Source: Yamadazyma tenuis
Lineage: Eukaryota; Ascomycota; Pichiomycetes; Serinales; Debaryomycetaceae
DNA length: 64,000 nt
NCBI RefSeq assembly: GCF_029203305.1
Contig: NC_089464.1
Coordinates: forward strand, 372,001-436,000
Direction of reading: 5' to 3'
The notes beneath the pieces are model-generated. The model made no database searches. It was not told the DNA's origin and was given only the letters and a program-made list of their open reading frames with translations. Both the position numbers and the translations under genes were made by a program. This document shows positions 28,821-39,654 of this stretch, piece by piece. How positions within the stretch are numbered: position 1 is the first letter of the stretch; every line of letters starts with the position of its first letter.

Positions 28821-28931
28821 AAATCAACCAATTAGTGCGGCTCCTGCTAAATGCGAAAATCCTGTACATCTCGTCACCCACACCACGTTAATTATAGACT
28901 TTGATTTATCCACACTTGTGGAATGTTATCA

Positions 28932-28949
28932 CCGTAATGACTCATACGG
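28932..28949. promoter_or_regulatory. AP-1/Gcn4-type palindrome ATGACTCAT in an extended inverted repeat
   Basis: ATGACTCAT (28937-28945) is the ideal bZIP nonamer and is flanked by CCGT and ACGG, so the inverted repeat continues outward with one extra base. It lies 419 bp before the transporter ATG and 169 bp before PZF1. Gcn4 or another bZIP factor is the natural candidate; Yap1-type factors control such transporters but prefer TTASTAA. Confidence 0.5.
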
Positions 28950-29363
28950 ATATACGAAAATGGAATAAATCCGGTACCTATCGAATCTGCTGTGCCTTGC
29001 CAAAATGAGCCGTACCTTGCCAAGATGTGAATTGCAGCCAACAAAGACGGTGAAGTGTTAACCTAACCAGCGAGTACAAGACAACATTGTGATACGACTC
29101 CCTATCCTCATGCTTTAAGTGAGACTTGGTGAGCATTTGAGTTCACCACCAGTCGTAACCTATTATGTATTCGTAATAAAGAATACCAACATGACCATTC
29201 GCTCGTGAGGCTCTGATACTAAACCACAGTGCGAGTGCCTTATCTTCGGATGTGTGCGCACCGGAATATGGGTATAACATTGTTAGGATTCCCAGGCTAA
29301 GCTATTTTTCAAATACCAAAGAAGTTGAAATTATTGGATTTATTCCTCCTTGAACTTGCTACA

Positions 29364-32300
29364 ATGGATCAGATAATACTTGTGGATGGTAGTGCCGTGG
29401 GTTTGGGTGGTTCTGCCCCCATTCCTACTGGTGATCAACTATGCTCAATTGTTAGCTCTTGGAACCAGCCTTTGTACTCTCCTTATGAAAACTCATTAAA
29501 CCCGTGTTTTATTTCATTCGTGTTTGGTGCTCTTAACTTGTTTTTCATATTTCCATTGACTATCCAGATTATCAACTTTTTGTTCTTCAACACCTTCGGT
29601 CCTTACAATATTAAATATTCCTTTGGTTCAATATTTAAAGTGAAAAGTGTCGGTATCTTCACCTTGATCAGATTCAATTCAGTATTTATCCAATGTTTAT
29701 TGTCACTTGTGTTATTGAGCTTCAAATTCGTGTCCTTTCTGGACTTGAAGTCATCTGCTCTTATTCTTAATGTCGTGACTTTGGTTGTCTTTGTGTTACC
29801 TTTACATTTAATTGAACCTACAAGATGTGTTATTCCTGCTACATCCTTATTATTTTACTGGTTCAGTTCATCGGTTATCAATTTTGTCATTTCACTTCAA
29901 GACTTGTTTTCTGAACATAAAGTTTACATCCCTGATGGTGATATTTCAATACAGTCAGCTATTAGAACCGTTGAAATTTTGTTGTTGCTCAACTCTGTTG
30001 GAATTTTCATCCTCGAATTATTCTTTTATCAGCCTTCCGTTGAATTGATTGAGTATTATGACTTGAATGAGTGGAATTATGGAAGAGTCAGAAACATCTT
30101 CAATAGAGTTTTCTTCAAGTTCATGAAAGACACAATCGATATTGCTGGTAAAACTAATCACGTTGATGTCACCAACTTACCTTCCATTATCATTGATCTT
30201 GATAATGAAGTCGCCTATAAGAAGTTTTTGGGTGCTTGGAATAAGTCTGTTTCTAAAACTGAAGCTATTAATGCCAAAAATTTAGAAAAGTCGAAGAAGA
30301 CTGGCAAACCATTCGTGAAAAAGACACCTTCTTTGTTTTGGCCGTTACTTTCAATCACTAAAGGGCTCTTTTTCAGGGCTTTGTTCTTTGACTACATGGA
30401 ATTTTTTGCTCAAATCTGTCAACCTTACTTGTTAAGAAGATTCTTATTGTTTGCATCAAACAGATATTTCCTGAAATCGTTAGGTACCAATGATGTAACC
30501 CCTGAACCTTTAATTGTCGGCTTTGGAGTTGCCACTTGTCTCTACCTTGCCGCAGTCACAAGATATATGACATTCAACAGAAAGTTTGTTAATATTCAGG
30601 GTTTGGGAAATGTTGTCGAAACCGCTTTGTCTTCTCACATTTATTATAAGGGTATGAAACTTTCACCAAAAGAAAGAAGAAATAAGACTGTTGGTGAAAT
30701 TGTCAACAATATGGCACAAGATATCTCCACTGTTGATTATGCACCCGAAGTTGTTATTGATGTCGTTTCTCAACCCTTCAGATTGGTTATGTATATTTAC
30801 ACTTTGTACAATTTCCTTGGTGCTTCTGCTCTTGCTGGTTTGTCCACTGCTCTTGTTTTGATTCCAATTGCTAGTACTTGCTACAAATTCGTTTACAAAG
30901 AGATGAACCTTGAAATGAAGTATAAAGATGAAAGAGCTAAGTTGATGGGTGAAATCTTAAACTCCATTAAAAGTATTAAGTTGTACTCCTGGGAGAATCC
31001 TATGTTGGAAAGATTATTTGAGATTAGAAATAATAAGGAGCTTAAAGTCTTAAGAAAAGTTGGTATTCTTTCTACCGCTATAGATTTTCTTTGGAATTCT
31101 ATTCCATATGGTATTGCTGTTTCCACATTCACTGCTGCTGCTGTCTTTGCTGGTACTGAATTGACACCTGAAGTGATTTTTCCATCTTTAACGCTTTTTG
31201 ACTTGTTGACTGGTCCTATTTTGGCTTTACCAGGTATTTTCTCCAACATTGCTGAATCAAAGGTCTCTCTTGCCAGATTGATCAAGTTTTTCACAATGGA
31301 AGAATTGGAAGTTGATGCTTTAGAGAGGTCTTATATACCTTTGAGAAAAGGCGAAGAAGCGGTGACAATCAAGAATGCTAATTTCGTTTGGACTATAGAT
31401 AATGTGGAAGAAAAGTCAGCTAAGGATTTAGCTAAAGACAGTGCTAGAATAGATGAAGAGGCCGACATTGATGCCCCCTCTGAAGTCAACACAGTAGCTT
31501 TGACTGATATTAACTTCACTGCTAAAAAGGGCGAATTGACATGTGTTGTTGGAAGAGTCGGTAGTGGGAAATCCACATTGTTGAAAGCCATCTTGGGATG
31601 TATTCCTGTTGATACTACTATTAATACACCTACCCTCAAAGTGAATGGATCAATTGCCTATTGTGCCCAAAGTGCTTGGATTTTGAATTCCTCTGTCAGG
31701 GAAAATATTTTGTTCGGCAGAAAGTATGACAAGGAGTTTTATCAGGCTACCGTTCAAGCTTGTGAGCTTTCTAAGGATTTCGAGATGTTGCCTGATGGTG
31801 ATAGAACTATTGTTGGTGAAAAGGGTATTTCTCTTTCTGGTGGTCAAAAAGCTAGAATTTCTTTAGCCAGAGCCGTCTATTCAAAAGCTGAAATTTACAT
31901 CCTTGACGATGTCTTGTCGGCTGTTGATACTCATGTTGGTAAAAATATTATCAAGAACGTTCTTGGTAAAGATGGTTTATTGGCTTCCAAAACTACTATT
32001 TTGGCTACCAACTCTGTGCCTGTTTTACATCAAGCTGCTAGTATTATACTTTTAGCAGAAGGTAAAATTATTGAAAGAGGTACTTTCACAGAAGTTATGT
32101 CTACTGAATCTAGTTTGGCTAAGTTGATCAATGAATTTGGTAAATTTGAAGAGGAAGAGGAAGCTAATGAAGAAACTGCGGAGATTGAGTCTACTAAGGT
32201 TGTGGTTTCTGGTAATGTCTCTTCTTCTGAAGATGAGCATAATCCCCAACAATACCAACCAATCATACTGGAGGGAGAGGATTTATCTTTGGCAAGGGTC

Positions 32301-34220
32301 GTTACCAATGCTACTGTTGCTGCAAGTTTTGTTTCTTTTGGTCATGCTTACGATCAGGACTTTGATGATGACGTTGATAAAGTCACAAGAACTGGTGACA
32401 GTGAAGAAATTAAAACAAAGGGTAAAGTCAATTTGATGATTTACAACAAGTATATTCAAGCCTGTGGTTACTTCTCTGTTGTAGTTTACTTGGCATTGGT
32501 TGTCTTGAGTACTGCATTAGCCCTTTCAAACACTTATGTCTTGAAGTACTGGTCTGAACAAAACGTAAAATATGGCCACAACGTTGATATTGCGTTTTAT
32601 TTGACATTGTATGCTGCTATTGGAATTATCTCTTTGTTGTTTACGTTGGTGGCCTCATTCATTATCTATGCTGTTATTATTATCAATGGTAGTAGGTATT
32701 TCCACGATACAATGGCTAAGAGTGTCTTGAGATCTCCAATGTCATTTTTTGAAACTACACCAATCGGTAGAATCTTGAATAGATTTACCGAAGATATTAA
32801 TGTAATCGACAATCAGTTGATTTGGGCTCTTACATTATTTGCCAATTACGGTTTCAGGGCTGTAAGTGTGTTTGCTGTGGTTATCTTGAACTTACCAATC
32901 ATGTTCTTTGTTTTAGTTTTCCTTTTGTTCTTCTACGATTCGTTTAGAAGATTATTTATTCCCGCCTCCAGAGAGTTAAAGAGATTAAGAAGTGCTACCA
33001 AGAGTCCTGTTTTCTCCCATTTACAAGAATCTATTACTGGCGTGGATACTATCTTTGCTTACAACCAAGTTGATAGATTCACTCACAAGGCCCTGGATAA
33101 TATGAACACTTCCATCAAAGTTTCCCAAGCCAATATCCATGTTAATCGTTGGTTGTCAATGAGATTGCAAGGGTTATCTGCTGTTGTTGTGTACTGTTCC
33201 ACCTTATTGATTTTAGCATCTGTTAATTCTAAAAACCCATTGGGTCCTGGTTTAGTTGGTTTCATTATGACTTATGTTTTGGATGTCACTTCAACCTTGA
33301 ATGCTATTGTCAGATCTTACGCAGACATTGAAACCAGATCTATCACCATTGAAAGATTATGGGAGTACTGTAACTTGAAGCCAGAAGCTGAGATGGTTAT
33401 TGAAGATAACAGACCGGCTGAGTCATGGCCTGCGGAAGGGGCCATCTCATTTAAGAATTATGAGACTAAATACAGAGAAAACTTGGATCCTGTCTTGAAT
33501 AACATTTCTATCGACATTAAACCCAGAGAAAAGATTGGTATTGTTGGCAGAACTGGAGCTGGTAAATCCACTTTAACTTTGGCTGTTTTCCGTATCATTG
33601 AAGCTACTGGTGGACACATTGAAATTGATGGTGTTGATACCAGTAAGATTGGATTATTTGACTTGAGATCTAAGTTGAACATCATTCCGCAAGACTCTCA
33701 AGCCATTGATGGTACTGTGAGGCAGAACTTGGATCCTTTCGGTAAGCATACAGATGAAGAGTTATGGAAAGTGTTAGAATTGAGTCACTTGAAAGAGCAT
33801 ATCGAGGGAATGAAGACTGAGAGAAAGGTAGACGATGATGAAGAAGATAATAGCACCCCTTTGATTGCCACAGGCTTGAATGCCAGAATCGAAGAAGGTG
33901 GTGCTAACTTGTCCGCTGGACAAAAACAATTGATGTGTCTTGCTAGAGCTTTATTGAATCCTTCTAAAGTTTTGATTTTGGATGAAGCCACTGCGTCTGT
34001 GGACGTTCAAACCGACAAAATTGTTCAAGATACTATCAGATCTGAGTTTAATGATAAGACTATTTTAACAATTGCTCATAGAATTGAAACAATTATGGAC
34101 AGTGATAGAATCTTAGTTCTTGAAAGGGGACAAGTCAAAGAGTTTGATGCTCCAACTGAATTGTTGAAGGATCAAAATACCATTTTCTACTCTCTCTGTA
34201 AACAAGGGGGACTTGTTTAA
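29364..34220 (+). CDS. Full-length ABCC (MRP) transporter, vacuolar Ycf1/Bpt1 type
   Basis: 1618 residues from the ATG at 29364; the extension to 29325 relies on a TTG. An N-terminal five-helix TMD0 (about 40-210), then TMD1, NBD1, a linker, TMD2 and NBD2. NBD1 has Walker A GRVGSGKST (about 730), signature LSGGQKARISLARAVY and Walker B IYILDDVLSAVD. NBD2 has Walker A GRTGAGKST (about 1395), signature LSAGQKQLMCLARALL and Walker B VLILDEATASVD, with a normal catalytic Glu; NBD1 has Asp there, the usual ABCC asymmetry. TMD0 and the linker place it with Ycf1/Bpt1/Ybt1/Mlt1 rather than Yor1. These carry glutathione conjugates, metals or bile acids into the vacuole. The linker between NBD1 and TMD2 is long and acidic (EEEEEANEE). 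Exact orthology is uncertain. Confidence 0.93.
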   Translation: MDQIILVDGSAVGLGGSAPIPTGDQLCSIVSSWNQPLYSPYENSLNPCFISFVFGALNLFFIFPLTIQIINFLFFNTFGPYNIKYSFGSIFKVKSVGIFTLIRFNSVFIQCLLSLVLLSFKFVSFLDLKSSALILNVVTLVVFVLPLHLIEPTRCVIPATSLLFYWFSSSVINFVISLQDLFSEHKVYIPDGDISIQSAIRTVEILLLLNSVGIFILELFFYQPSVELIEYYDLNEWNYGRVRNIFNRVFFKFMKDTIDIAGKTNHVDVTNLPSIIIDLDNEVAYKKFLGAWNKSVSKTEAINAKNLEKSKKTGKPFVKKTPSLFWPLLSITKGLFFRALFFDYMEFFAQICQPYLLRRFLLFASNRYFLKSLGTNDVTPEPLIVGFGVATCLYLAAVTRYMTFNRKFVNIQGLGNVVETALSSHIYYKGMKLSPKERRNKTVGEIVNNMAQDISTVDYAPEVVIDVVSQPFRLVMYIYTLYNFLGASALAGLSTALVLIPIASTCYKFVYKEMNLEMKYKDERAKLMGEILNSIKSIKLYSWENPMLERLFEIRNNKELKVLRKVGILSTAIDFLWNSIPYGIAVSTFTAAAVFAGTELTPEVIFPSLTLFDLLTGPILALPGIFSNIAESKVSLARLIKFFTMEELEVDALERSYIPLRKGEEAVTIKNANFVWTIDNVEEKSAKDLAKDSARIDEEADIDAPSEVNTVALTDINFTAKKGELTCVVGRVGSGKSTLLKAILGCIPVDTTINTPTLKVNGSIAYCAQSAWILNSSVRENILFGRKYDKEFYQATVQACELSKDFEMLPDGDRTIVGEKGISLSGGQKARISLARAVYSKAEIYILDDVLSAVDTHVGKNIIKNVLGKDGLLASKTTILATNSVPVLHQAASIILLAEGKIIERGTFTEVMSTESSLAKLINEFGKFEEEEEANEETAEIESTKVVVSGNVSSSEDEHNPQQYQPIILEGEDLSLARVVTNATVAASFVSFGHAYDQDFDDDVDKVTRTGDSEEIKTKGKVNLMIYNKYIQACGYFSVVVYLALVVLSTALALSNTYVLKYWSEQNVKYGHNVDIAFYLTLYAAIGIISLLFTLVASFIIYAVIIINGSRYFHDTMAKSVLRSPMSFFETTPIGRILNRFTEDINVIDNQLIWALTLFANYGFRAVSVFAVVILNLPIMFFVLVFLLFFYDSFRRLFIPASRELKRLRSATKSPVFSHLQESITGVDTIFAYNQVDRFTHKALDNMNTSIKVSQANIHVNRWLSMRLQGLSAVVVYCSTLLILASVNSKNPLGPGLVGFIMTYVLDVTSTLNAIVRSYADIETRSITIERLWEYCNLKPEAEMVIEDNRPAESWPAEGAISFKNYETKYRENLDPVLNNISIDIKPREKIGIVGRTGAGKSTLTLAVFRIIEATGGHIEIDGVDTSKIGLFDLRSKLNIIPQDSQAIDGTVRQNLDPFGKHTDEELWKVLELSHLKEHIEGMKTERKVDDDEEDNSTPLIATGLNARIEEGGANLSAGQKQLMCLARALLNPSKVLILDEATASVDVQTDKIVQDTIRSEFNDKTILTIAHRIETIMDSDRILVLERGQVKEFDAPTELLKDQNTIFYSLCKQGGLV

Positions 34221-34493
34221 TGTTGTCTACAATATACCTACCATTACAAGGATGAGCTCATCATGCTCGTGTATATCTTCCAGAATTAGATTACTGTTTG
34301 ATAGGTTCACGTCTGTGTGATTCAAAACTAGCTATTGAGCCTAATTGTGAAGTAGGATGTTGTCCTCACAATCTAGTTATATGTATAGAATACAATTTAG
34401 ATATACGTTTGTTGAAATTTGCCAGTGCGAAACGATCATTCTCCCTATCTGATTTATTGAGATCTTGCTGAGACAAAGCAAATTCAAAGAAAT

Positions 34494-37352
34494 ATGAAAA
34501 CATATATACTCTCAGTTCCTACCAAGAAGTACGACGAAGTTAATTGGGTTCAGCCGTTGGATAAATATTTACAAGCGATTTATGGGGACTCCCACGAGTA
34601 CCAGCTGGACTTGACAGGCTTTGATAAGTTAAGACAAGATTTAAAAGGGGTTAATGCTGATACTACTGGTTTGAAGTTATATTTCAAGTACTACAGCCAG
34701 CTTGAACTCCTAGATTTGAGGATCGCTTTCAACCAAATCAGTAGCAAAAAGCTCAACTTTACCTGGCATGATGCCTTTCAAAAATCAGTCAACCACAAGC
34801 AGCATTCTTTGCCATTTGAAAAAGCCAATATTTTGTTCAACATAGCTTCTGTTTTGAGCAAAATTGGGTGTAAGAAATACGAAGAAGCACATATCTCCGG
34901 TGACTTAGGCTCTAGTGATACTTTCAAAGAAGCTTTGCAATATTTCCAACAAGCAGCAGGTGTATTTGAGTTCATAAGCGAAAACTTTTTGCATGCTCCA
35001 TCTGATGACTTGAGTCAGTCGACACTCCTATTCTTGAGGAGACTTATGTTAGCTCAGAGTCAGGAGATTTTTGTTTTGAAAGTAATTACAAGCGACTTGG
35101 ATCAAACAAAAAACTCGTTGATTGCAAAACTCTGTGCCAGTGCTTCTGAACATTTCCTTGAGTGTCATAAGATGATAGACTCTTCTATTGGAGCTCGAGA
35201 GTCTCAGTCAACTTCGGACTTTGAGATTGTGGGAGATGATGAAGACGGAGATTTGGAAAGGATTGTAGACCCAGTTTATGATCCTGACTCTGAGAAATCC
35301 TCCAACAAAATCACCGTGAAATTAGACATCTTGTGGACCTCTTTGATCTCTTTCAAGAGTGTTTATTACAAGTCTCTAAGCTATTATTTCAATGGGCTTC
35401 AACTTGAGTCAGGCAACAGATTCGGTAATGCAATCGCCTATTTCACCAAATCGCAGGATTCCTTGAATCAATTAAGTACAATCACCCTCAAGCAGCTTTC
35501 AAATGCAGGTGTCAATGGGGTTTTTGAAGTGTTGGACAATTACAAGTACCAAAAGGATGCTTTGTCCATCAAATTAGCTGAATTGAACAAAGAGAATGAT
35601 CTAATTTACCATGAAATAATTCCATCATTAGTGACTTTGCCAGAAATCAAAGCTCTTGATAGTACCAAGGTGATTCCTATAAATCAGATCGCTCAATTGA
35701 ATGAGATAAGTGATAACAACTATGTCAATTTTTTGAAAAATGTGGTTCCAATTGATACGCATGAATTATTGAGCTACTATTCAGAAGAGAAGTCTCAGTT
35801 TTTAAGAAACGAGATTGATATGGTTGATGTTTCAAATGAAGAATTATCCTCGGTGTTGGAATATTTAAAGATGCCAAAAGCTATTGTGAATTTAAAACAA
35901 ATCATCGGTGATGACCAGACAGAATCACAAACAAAGGGTCCAACAGCTATTGAACCTGGTATTATTGAAAAAGCTAATGAAATCCATCGACATCACTCTG
36001 CAGATATCGCTAATAAGGCAAAAATAGTTGAAACAAGGAAGAAAATCTACGCTTTAATTACTGAAATTGAAAGCCAAACGAATAATTTCAGTGGTTCCAA
36101 ATATAAGGATGATACTGTTAATATCAAAAAGTCATTATATGATGCCACGACTCCTGATGATAAACTTTTTGCTCTTATAAGCGTTGAGAACAGTCATTTG
36201 TATAATATACTTGGAAAGGGAGTAAACTCTCAGGAATTCAAGGGTCTTTTTGAAGTGAAAGGTCAGGAACCGTCAACTTTTGATAAGGAAATCAGCTTGC
36301 TTGATATAGTGGATGTACCTTCGAAGTCAACCAATGAAGTTCAACAGCAAATAAAAAAAATTGAGGATATCTTATACGATTTGAATGTTATCAAATCCAA
36401 TAAGCTTAAGCTTGTTGAAACCTTAAAGAAAGAAATTCACAATGACGACATTTCGGATATCATCGTCTTGAACAGCAAAAGCAAGTCCATCAACGAGATT
36501 AAAAGTGTTATTTTCCCTGAAGAGTTGAAAAAGTTTGATCCGTACGCCCAAGAGTTAGACAAGTTGATAGAAAATCAAAAGACATTCATTAATAATTTGA
36601 AAGAGGAATGGGCTTCTTTGTCTACCAATGAAAAAGTAAAGGAAATTCAATCTTCTAAGACGTTCAAAGAGACTTTGATGAAGGATCAAATGCAAAGAGT
36701 GAACGAGTTCTATAATAACTGGAAAACTTATAGTTTGGGTTTGAATAGAGGAGTTGAATTTTACTCCAAGCTTTTGAGTTTTGTCCAATCAATGAAAAGA
36801 CGAATCACCACTGAACAAGAAGAGTCTTTGTCTGATAGATTTGGAGGTATGAACCTTCAAAATACCGGACAAGCACAAGCGCCTCAGCAGTATAACCAAT
36901 CTCAAATTAGGCCACAAGCTTCTCAATACGCTCAACAGCCTCAATACTCTGGTCAGCATAAGAATTATCAACCTCCTGCTCCAGGTAGATATCTGCTACC
37001 TTCTGGACCAAATTCTTTGGCTGCAAGTCCACACTCGCAACTTTCTGATGGTCAATACTTCCCACAGCCATTATTAAAGCGGACACTGACCAGCTCCAGT
37101 TATGACCGTCCACCTCCTAGCTTGCCTCCCAAACAACCCCAATACTCTCAACCCCCACAACAACAATACACCCAACCTTCTCAGCAACAATACAGTCAGC
37201 CTCCTCAACAATACTCCAACCCAAATCAAGGTTATCCCTACCAACCTCAAGCTCCACCCCAACCCCCCCAACAAGGCTCCAGTCTGCTGTTGATCTACGA
37301 CCAACCTTCAACATATAACCCAAATATGTACAACTTCTTCTCGAAAGAATAG
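34494..37352 (+). CDS. BRO1: ESCRT-associated Bro1-domain protein (Bro1/Vps31)
   Basis: 952 residues. The N-terminal Bro1 domain (about 5-385: LPFEKANILFNIASVLSKIG, the TPR-like boomerang) binds Snf7. The coiled V domain (about 400-760) binds YPxL motifs and ubiquitin. The C-terminal region (about 800-952) is Pro/Gln/Tyr-rich with repeated PQYSQPPQQ-type units. The Pro-rich tail and length favour Bro1 over its paralogue Rim20. Bro1 recruits the Doa4 deubiquitinase to endosomes and helps ESCRT-III form multivesicular bodies. The last 25 or so residues leave the low-complexity pattern and may be the functional Doa4-recruiting end. It is downstream of and in the same direction as the transporter, with its own promoter of about 270 bp. 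Confidence 0.93.
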   Translation: MKTYILSVPTKKYDEVNWVQPLDKYLQAIYGDSHEYQLDLTGFDKLRQDLKGVNADTTGLKLYFKYYSQLELLDLRIAFNQISSKKLNFTWHDAFQKSVNHKQHSLPFEKANILFNIASVLSKIGCKKYEEAHISGDLGSSDTFKEALQYFQQAAGVFEFISENFLHAPSDDLSQSTLLFLRRLMLAQSQEIFVLKVITSDLDQTKNSLIAKLCASASEHFLECHKMIDSSIGARESQSTSDFEIVGDDEDGDLERIVDPVYDPDSEKSSNKITVKLDILWTSLISFKSVYYKSLSYYFNGLQLESGNRFGNAIAYFTKSQDSLNQLSTITLKQLSNAGVNGVFEVLDNYKYQKDALSIKLAELNKENDLIYHEIIPSLVTLPEIKALDSTKVIPINQIAQLNEISDNNYVNFLKNVVPIDTHELLSYYSEEKSQFLRNEIDMVDVSNEELSSVLEYLKMPKAIVNLKQIIGDDQTESQTKGPTAIEPGIIEKANEIHRHHSADIANKAKIVETRKKIYALITEIESQTNNFSGSKYKDDTVNIKKSLYDATTPDDKLFALISVENSHLYNILGKGVNSQEFKGLFEVKGQEPSTFDKEISLLDIVDVPSKSTNEVQQQIKKIEDILYDLNVIKSNKLKLVETLKKEIHNDDISDIIVLNSKSKSINEIKSVIFPEELKKFDPYAQELDKLIENQKTFINNLKEEWASLSTNEKVKEIQSSKTFKETLMKDQMQRVNEFYNNWKTYSLGLNRGVEFYSKLLSFVQSMKRRITTEQEESLSDRFGGMNLQNTGQAQAPQQYNQSQIRPQASQYAQQPQYSGQHKNYQPPAPGRYLLPSGPNSLAASPHSQLSDGQYFPQPLLKRTLTSSSYDRPPPSLPPKQPQYSQPPQQQYTQPSQQQYSQPPQQYSNPNQGYPYQPQAPPQPPQQGSSLLLIYDQPSTYNPNMYNFFSKE

Positions 37353-37938
37353 ACTCGTGAACCAACAACTAAACGCGTCTTCTAAAGTGCAGAAATAGAA
37401 AGTATTATACACTAATGGCTGGGTTTCACTCAATTACAGCGGTGAATACTAAAATAAACATTTTAAGATACGACAGTTGCAACGAGCGATAAGTATTTGA
37501 TACGAACTCAAAACTAATTTTAAATGATCATCTGCACCCCTATTTTTTTAAACTCTCAACAAATAGGCCAAGTATTTTCGAACCTATTCTTCACACCAAG
37601 AATGCTACTATCTCGTTTCTCCCCAGATTCCATCTCTCAATAAAACAGAGACCACCCTAAAGTTCGCAGCTAATCCTGAAACATTTCCATAAATAACTAG
37701 CCAAATCGGGTAAATTGTCAATACCACCGAGCCTTGCAAAAAGAAAAAAATTTTCAACGCGCTCATATATATTTAATCCTCCTTTCAGTCCTCGTTTACT
37801 TGGAGTTACATTCTTTCTAGCCTGCCTTACGTTTTTCGTTGTTCCTACTTGTAATTTAATACCCTTGGCTGTTTGTTGGAAATTCTGCATCTTCAACTTA
37901 ACTGGTATCCCCCTGGAATATTAATTGAAGTTTCAAAA
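37353..37938. other. Promoter region of UTR2, 586 bp
   Basis: Contains the BRO1 3' UTR, a Reb1-type CGGGTAA core at 37707-37713 and a TATATAT element at 37766-37772, about 170 bp before the UTR2 ATG. No gene is seen in the rest. Confidence 0.5.
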
Positions 37939-39321
37939 ATGATGCGTTCTAAACCCTCGATTCTCCTTTTGCTCACGTTCTTTTTGTTCCAAATTGTATC
38001 TGCTGATAGCGACGACTGGGATGCTTACAAATGTAACTCTACTGTGAGCTGCCCCAAATCAAGACCTTGTTGTTCTCAATATGGGATTTGTGGGGTAGGT
38101 AGTTACTGTTTGGGCGGATGTGATGTTCGTTATTCCTACAATCTTGATGCATGTATGCCTATGCCCGCTATGGAAAAGTACAGTGCTGTATTCGACAGTA
38201 CAAAATTATTCATGAAGCAAACTGAATATTTGGGCAATTCTAGTGAAACTGATTGGGTTTATACTGGTTACATTGACACTTCTGATGATGCTCTTTTGAT
38301 ACAAATGCCTAACGGAACCACGGGTACCGTGGTCTCGTCTACAAAGTATACCTGGTATGCCAACATCACTGCTAGAATCAAATCATCCCGAGATGACGGG
38401 GTGGTTACAGCTTTTATCTTGTATTCTGATGTTCAGGATGAATTGGATCATGAATTCGTTGGCTATGACTTAACTCATCCTCAATCTAATTACTATTCTC
38501 ATGGTATTTTGAATTACAACCATGCAGAAAACACTTCTGTGACTAACACGTTCAAGAACTATCATGATTACACCTTTGACTGGACTGAGGATGAAATCAC
38601 CTGGTACATCGACGACAAAAAAATCCGTACATTGAAGAAGGAAGACACATGGAATTCTACCACTAAAAGGTATGATTACCCTCAAACTCCTTCTCGTATT
38701 CAATTCTCTTTATGGCCTGGTGGTGATACTTCTAACGGTGTTGGTACCATTGAGTGGGCTGGTGGTCAAATTAACTGGGATTCTCAAGACATTCAAGATT
38801 ATGGCTACTACTACGCGTTTATCAAAGAAATTACTGTTATCCCTCATGATTTGCCCTCGGACATTGAGGAGGTCGAATCGGAAGACGGTGGTGATGATTT
38901 CAATGCCTACCTCTATAATAGTACTGATGCTGATGAAAACAATATTTACTTGACTAACAAGAAAACTTGGCTTGGGAATGATGAGGCTACTGGTTTAGAC
39001 CCTGATAACGAAGATGATGATGAAGACGACTCTAAAACCGAAACTGTGGTAGAGACTTCAGGATCTCAAGTACACACTAAGACTACGACGAAGACGAAGT
39101 CTAAAAGTACTGTTTCAGCTTCCTTACCTACAGCTAAAGCCACCACCTCCACTTCTAACTATAATCCAAGTGCTGGAATCGGTGGATTTGTACAAGATTC
39201 TGATGCCACTTCGTCTTCTTCTACGACCAGTTCTGGTTCTGGTGCATCCACTTCAAGTAATACATTAGGAGGTTTAGTTGGTTTCTTTGTTACTGTTGGA
39301 TTCGGATTTTTTTGGATTTAG
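37939..39321 (+). CDS. UTR2: GPI-anchored chitin-glucan transglycosylase (Utr2/Crh2, GH16 + CBM18)
   Basis: 460 residues from the ATG at 37939 (or the adjacent one at 37942); the frame opens at 37873 only with a TTG. Signal peptide 1-22, then a CBM18 chitin-binding module with eight Cys (about 32-72), then a GH16 domain. The catalytic motif is DELDHEF: nucleophile Glu168, Asp170 and acid/base Glu172. A Ser/Thr-rich region with acidic runs follows, ending in a hydrophobic GPI-attachment signal. CBM18 plus GH16 distinguishes Utr2/Crh2 from Crh1. The enzyme links chitin to beta-1,6/beta-1,3-glucan in the wall, chiefly at the bud neck. Five or more N-glycosylation sequons are present. Confidence 0.94.
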   Translation: MMRSKPSILLLLTFFLFQIVSADSDDWDAYKCNSTVSCPKSRPCCSQYGICGVGSYCLGGCDVRYSYNLDACMPMPAMEKYSAVFDSTKLFMKQTEYLGNSSETDWVYTGYIDTSDDALLIQMPNGTTGTVVSSTKYTWYANITARIKSSRDDGVVTAFILYSDVQDELDHEFVGYDLTHPQSNYYSHGILNYNHAENTSVTNTFKNYHDYTFDWTEDEITWYIDDKKIRTLKKEDTWNSTTKRYDYPQTPSRIQFSLWPGGDTSNGVGTIEWAGGQINWDSQDIQDYGYYYAFIKEITVIPHDLPSDIEEVESEDGGDDFNAYLYNSTDADENNIYLTNKKTWLGNDEATGLDPDNEDDDEDDSKTETVVETSGSQVHTKTTTKTKSKSTVSASLPTAKATTSTSNYNPSAGIGGFVQDSDATSSSSTTSSGSGASTSSNTLGGLVGFFVTVGFGFFWI

Positions 39322-39654
39322 TCCCTTCAACTATATAGGATTTGGGTATATTTAAATTAAGGAAAAAGAAAAACATCTAGTAGGTTATTATTAAAGGCAT
39401 GTCTATATTGGCTGCAATCATTTATTACAGCACCTTTGCTACTGACACCTATTGAGAGTTTATTGGTGAATACACGCCCTCCTTTTTTTTGGCGTGTTCG
39501 ATCGATTCGAGCTTGAAAAATGAACAACAAATTATCATTGAATCGACAACAACAGAAAAAGCTTTTCAGCAATCAGACCAATTGGATCTAAATACGTGTT
39601 TTTGAAGTAACATATCAACAATCTGTAGCTGTTTTACTTATTCTGTGGCCAAAA
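39322..39654. other. Intergenic region between UTR2 and COP1, 333 bp
   Basis: UTR2 3' end and COP1 promoter. T-rich tract near 39480. I see nothing else in it. Confidence 0.5.

Larger units (their letters stand above)
28769..29363. other. Divergent promoter region between PZF1 and the ABC transporter, 595 bp
   Basis: Besides the PAC box and the AP-1-type palindrome annotated separately, it has an imperfect direct repeat (CCTTGCCAARATG, two copies about 21 bp apart around 28995-29030). No gene or structural RNA is visible. Confidence 0.5.
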
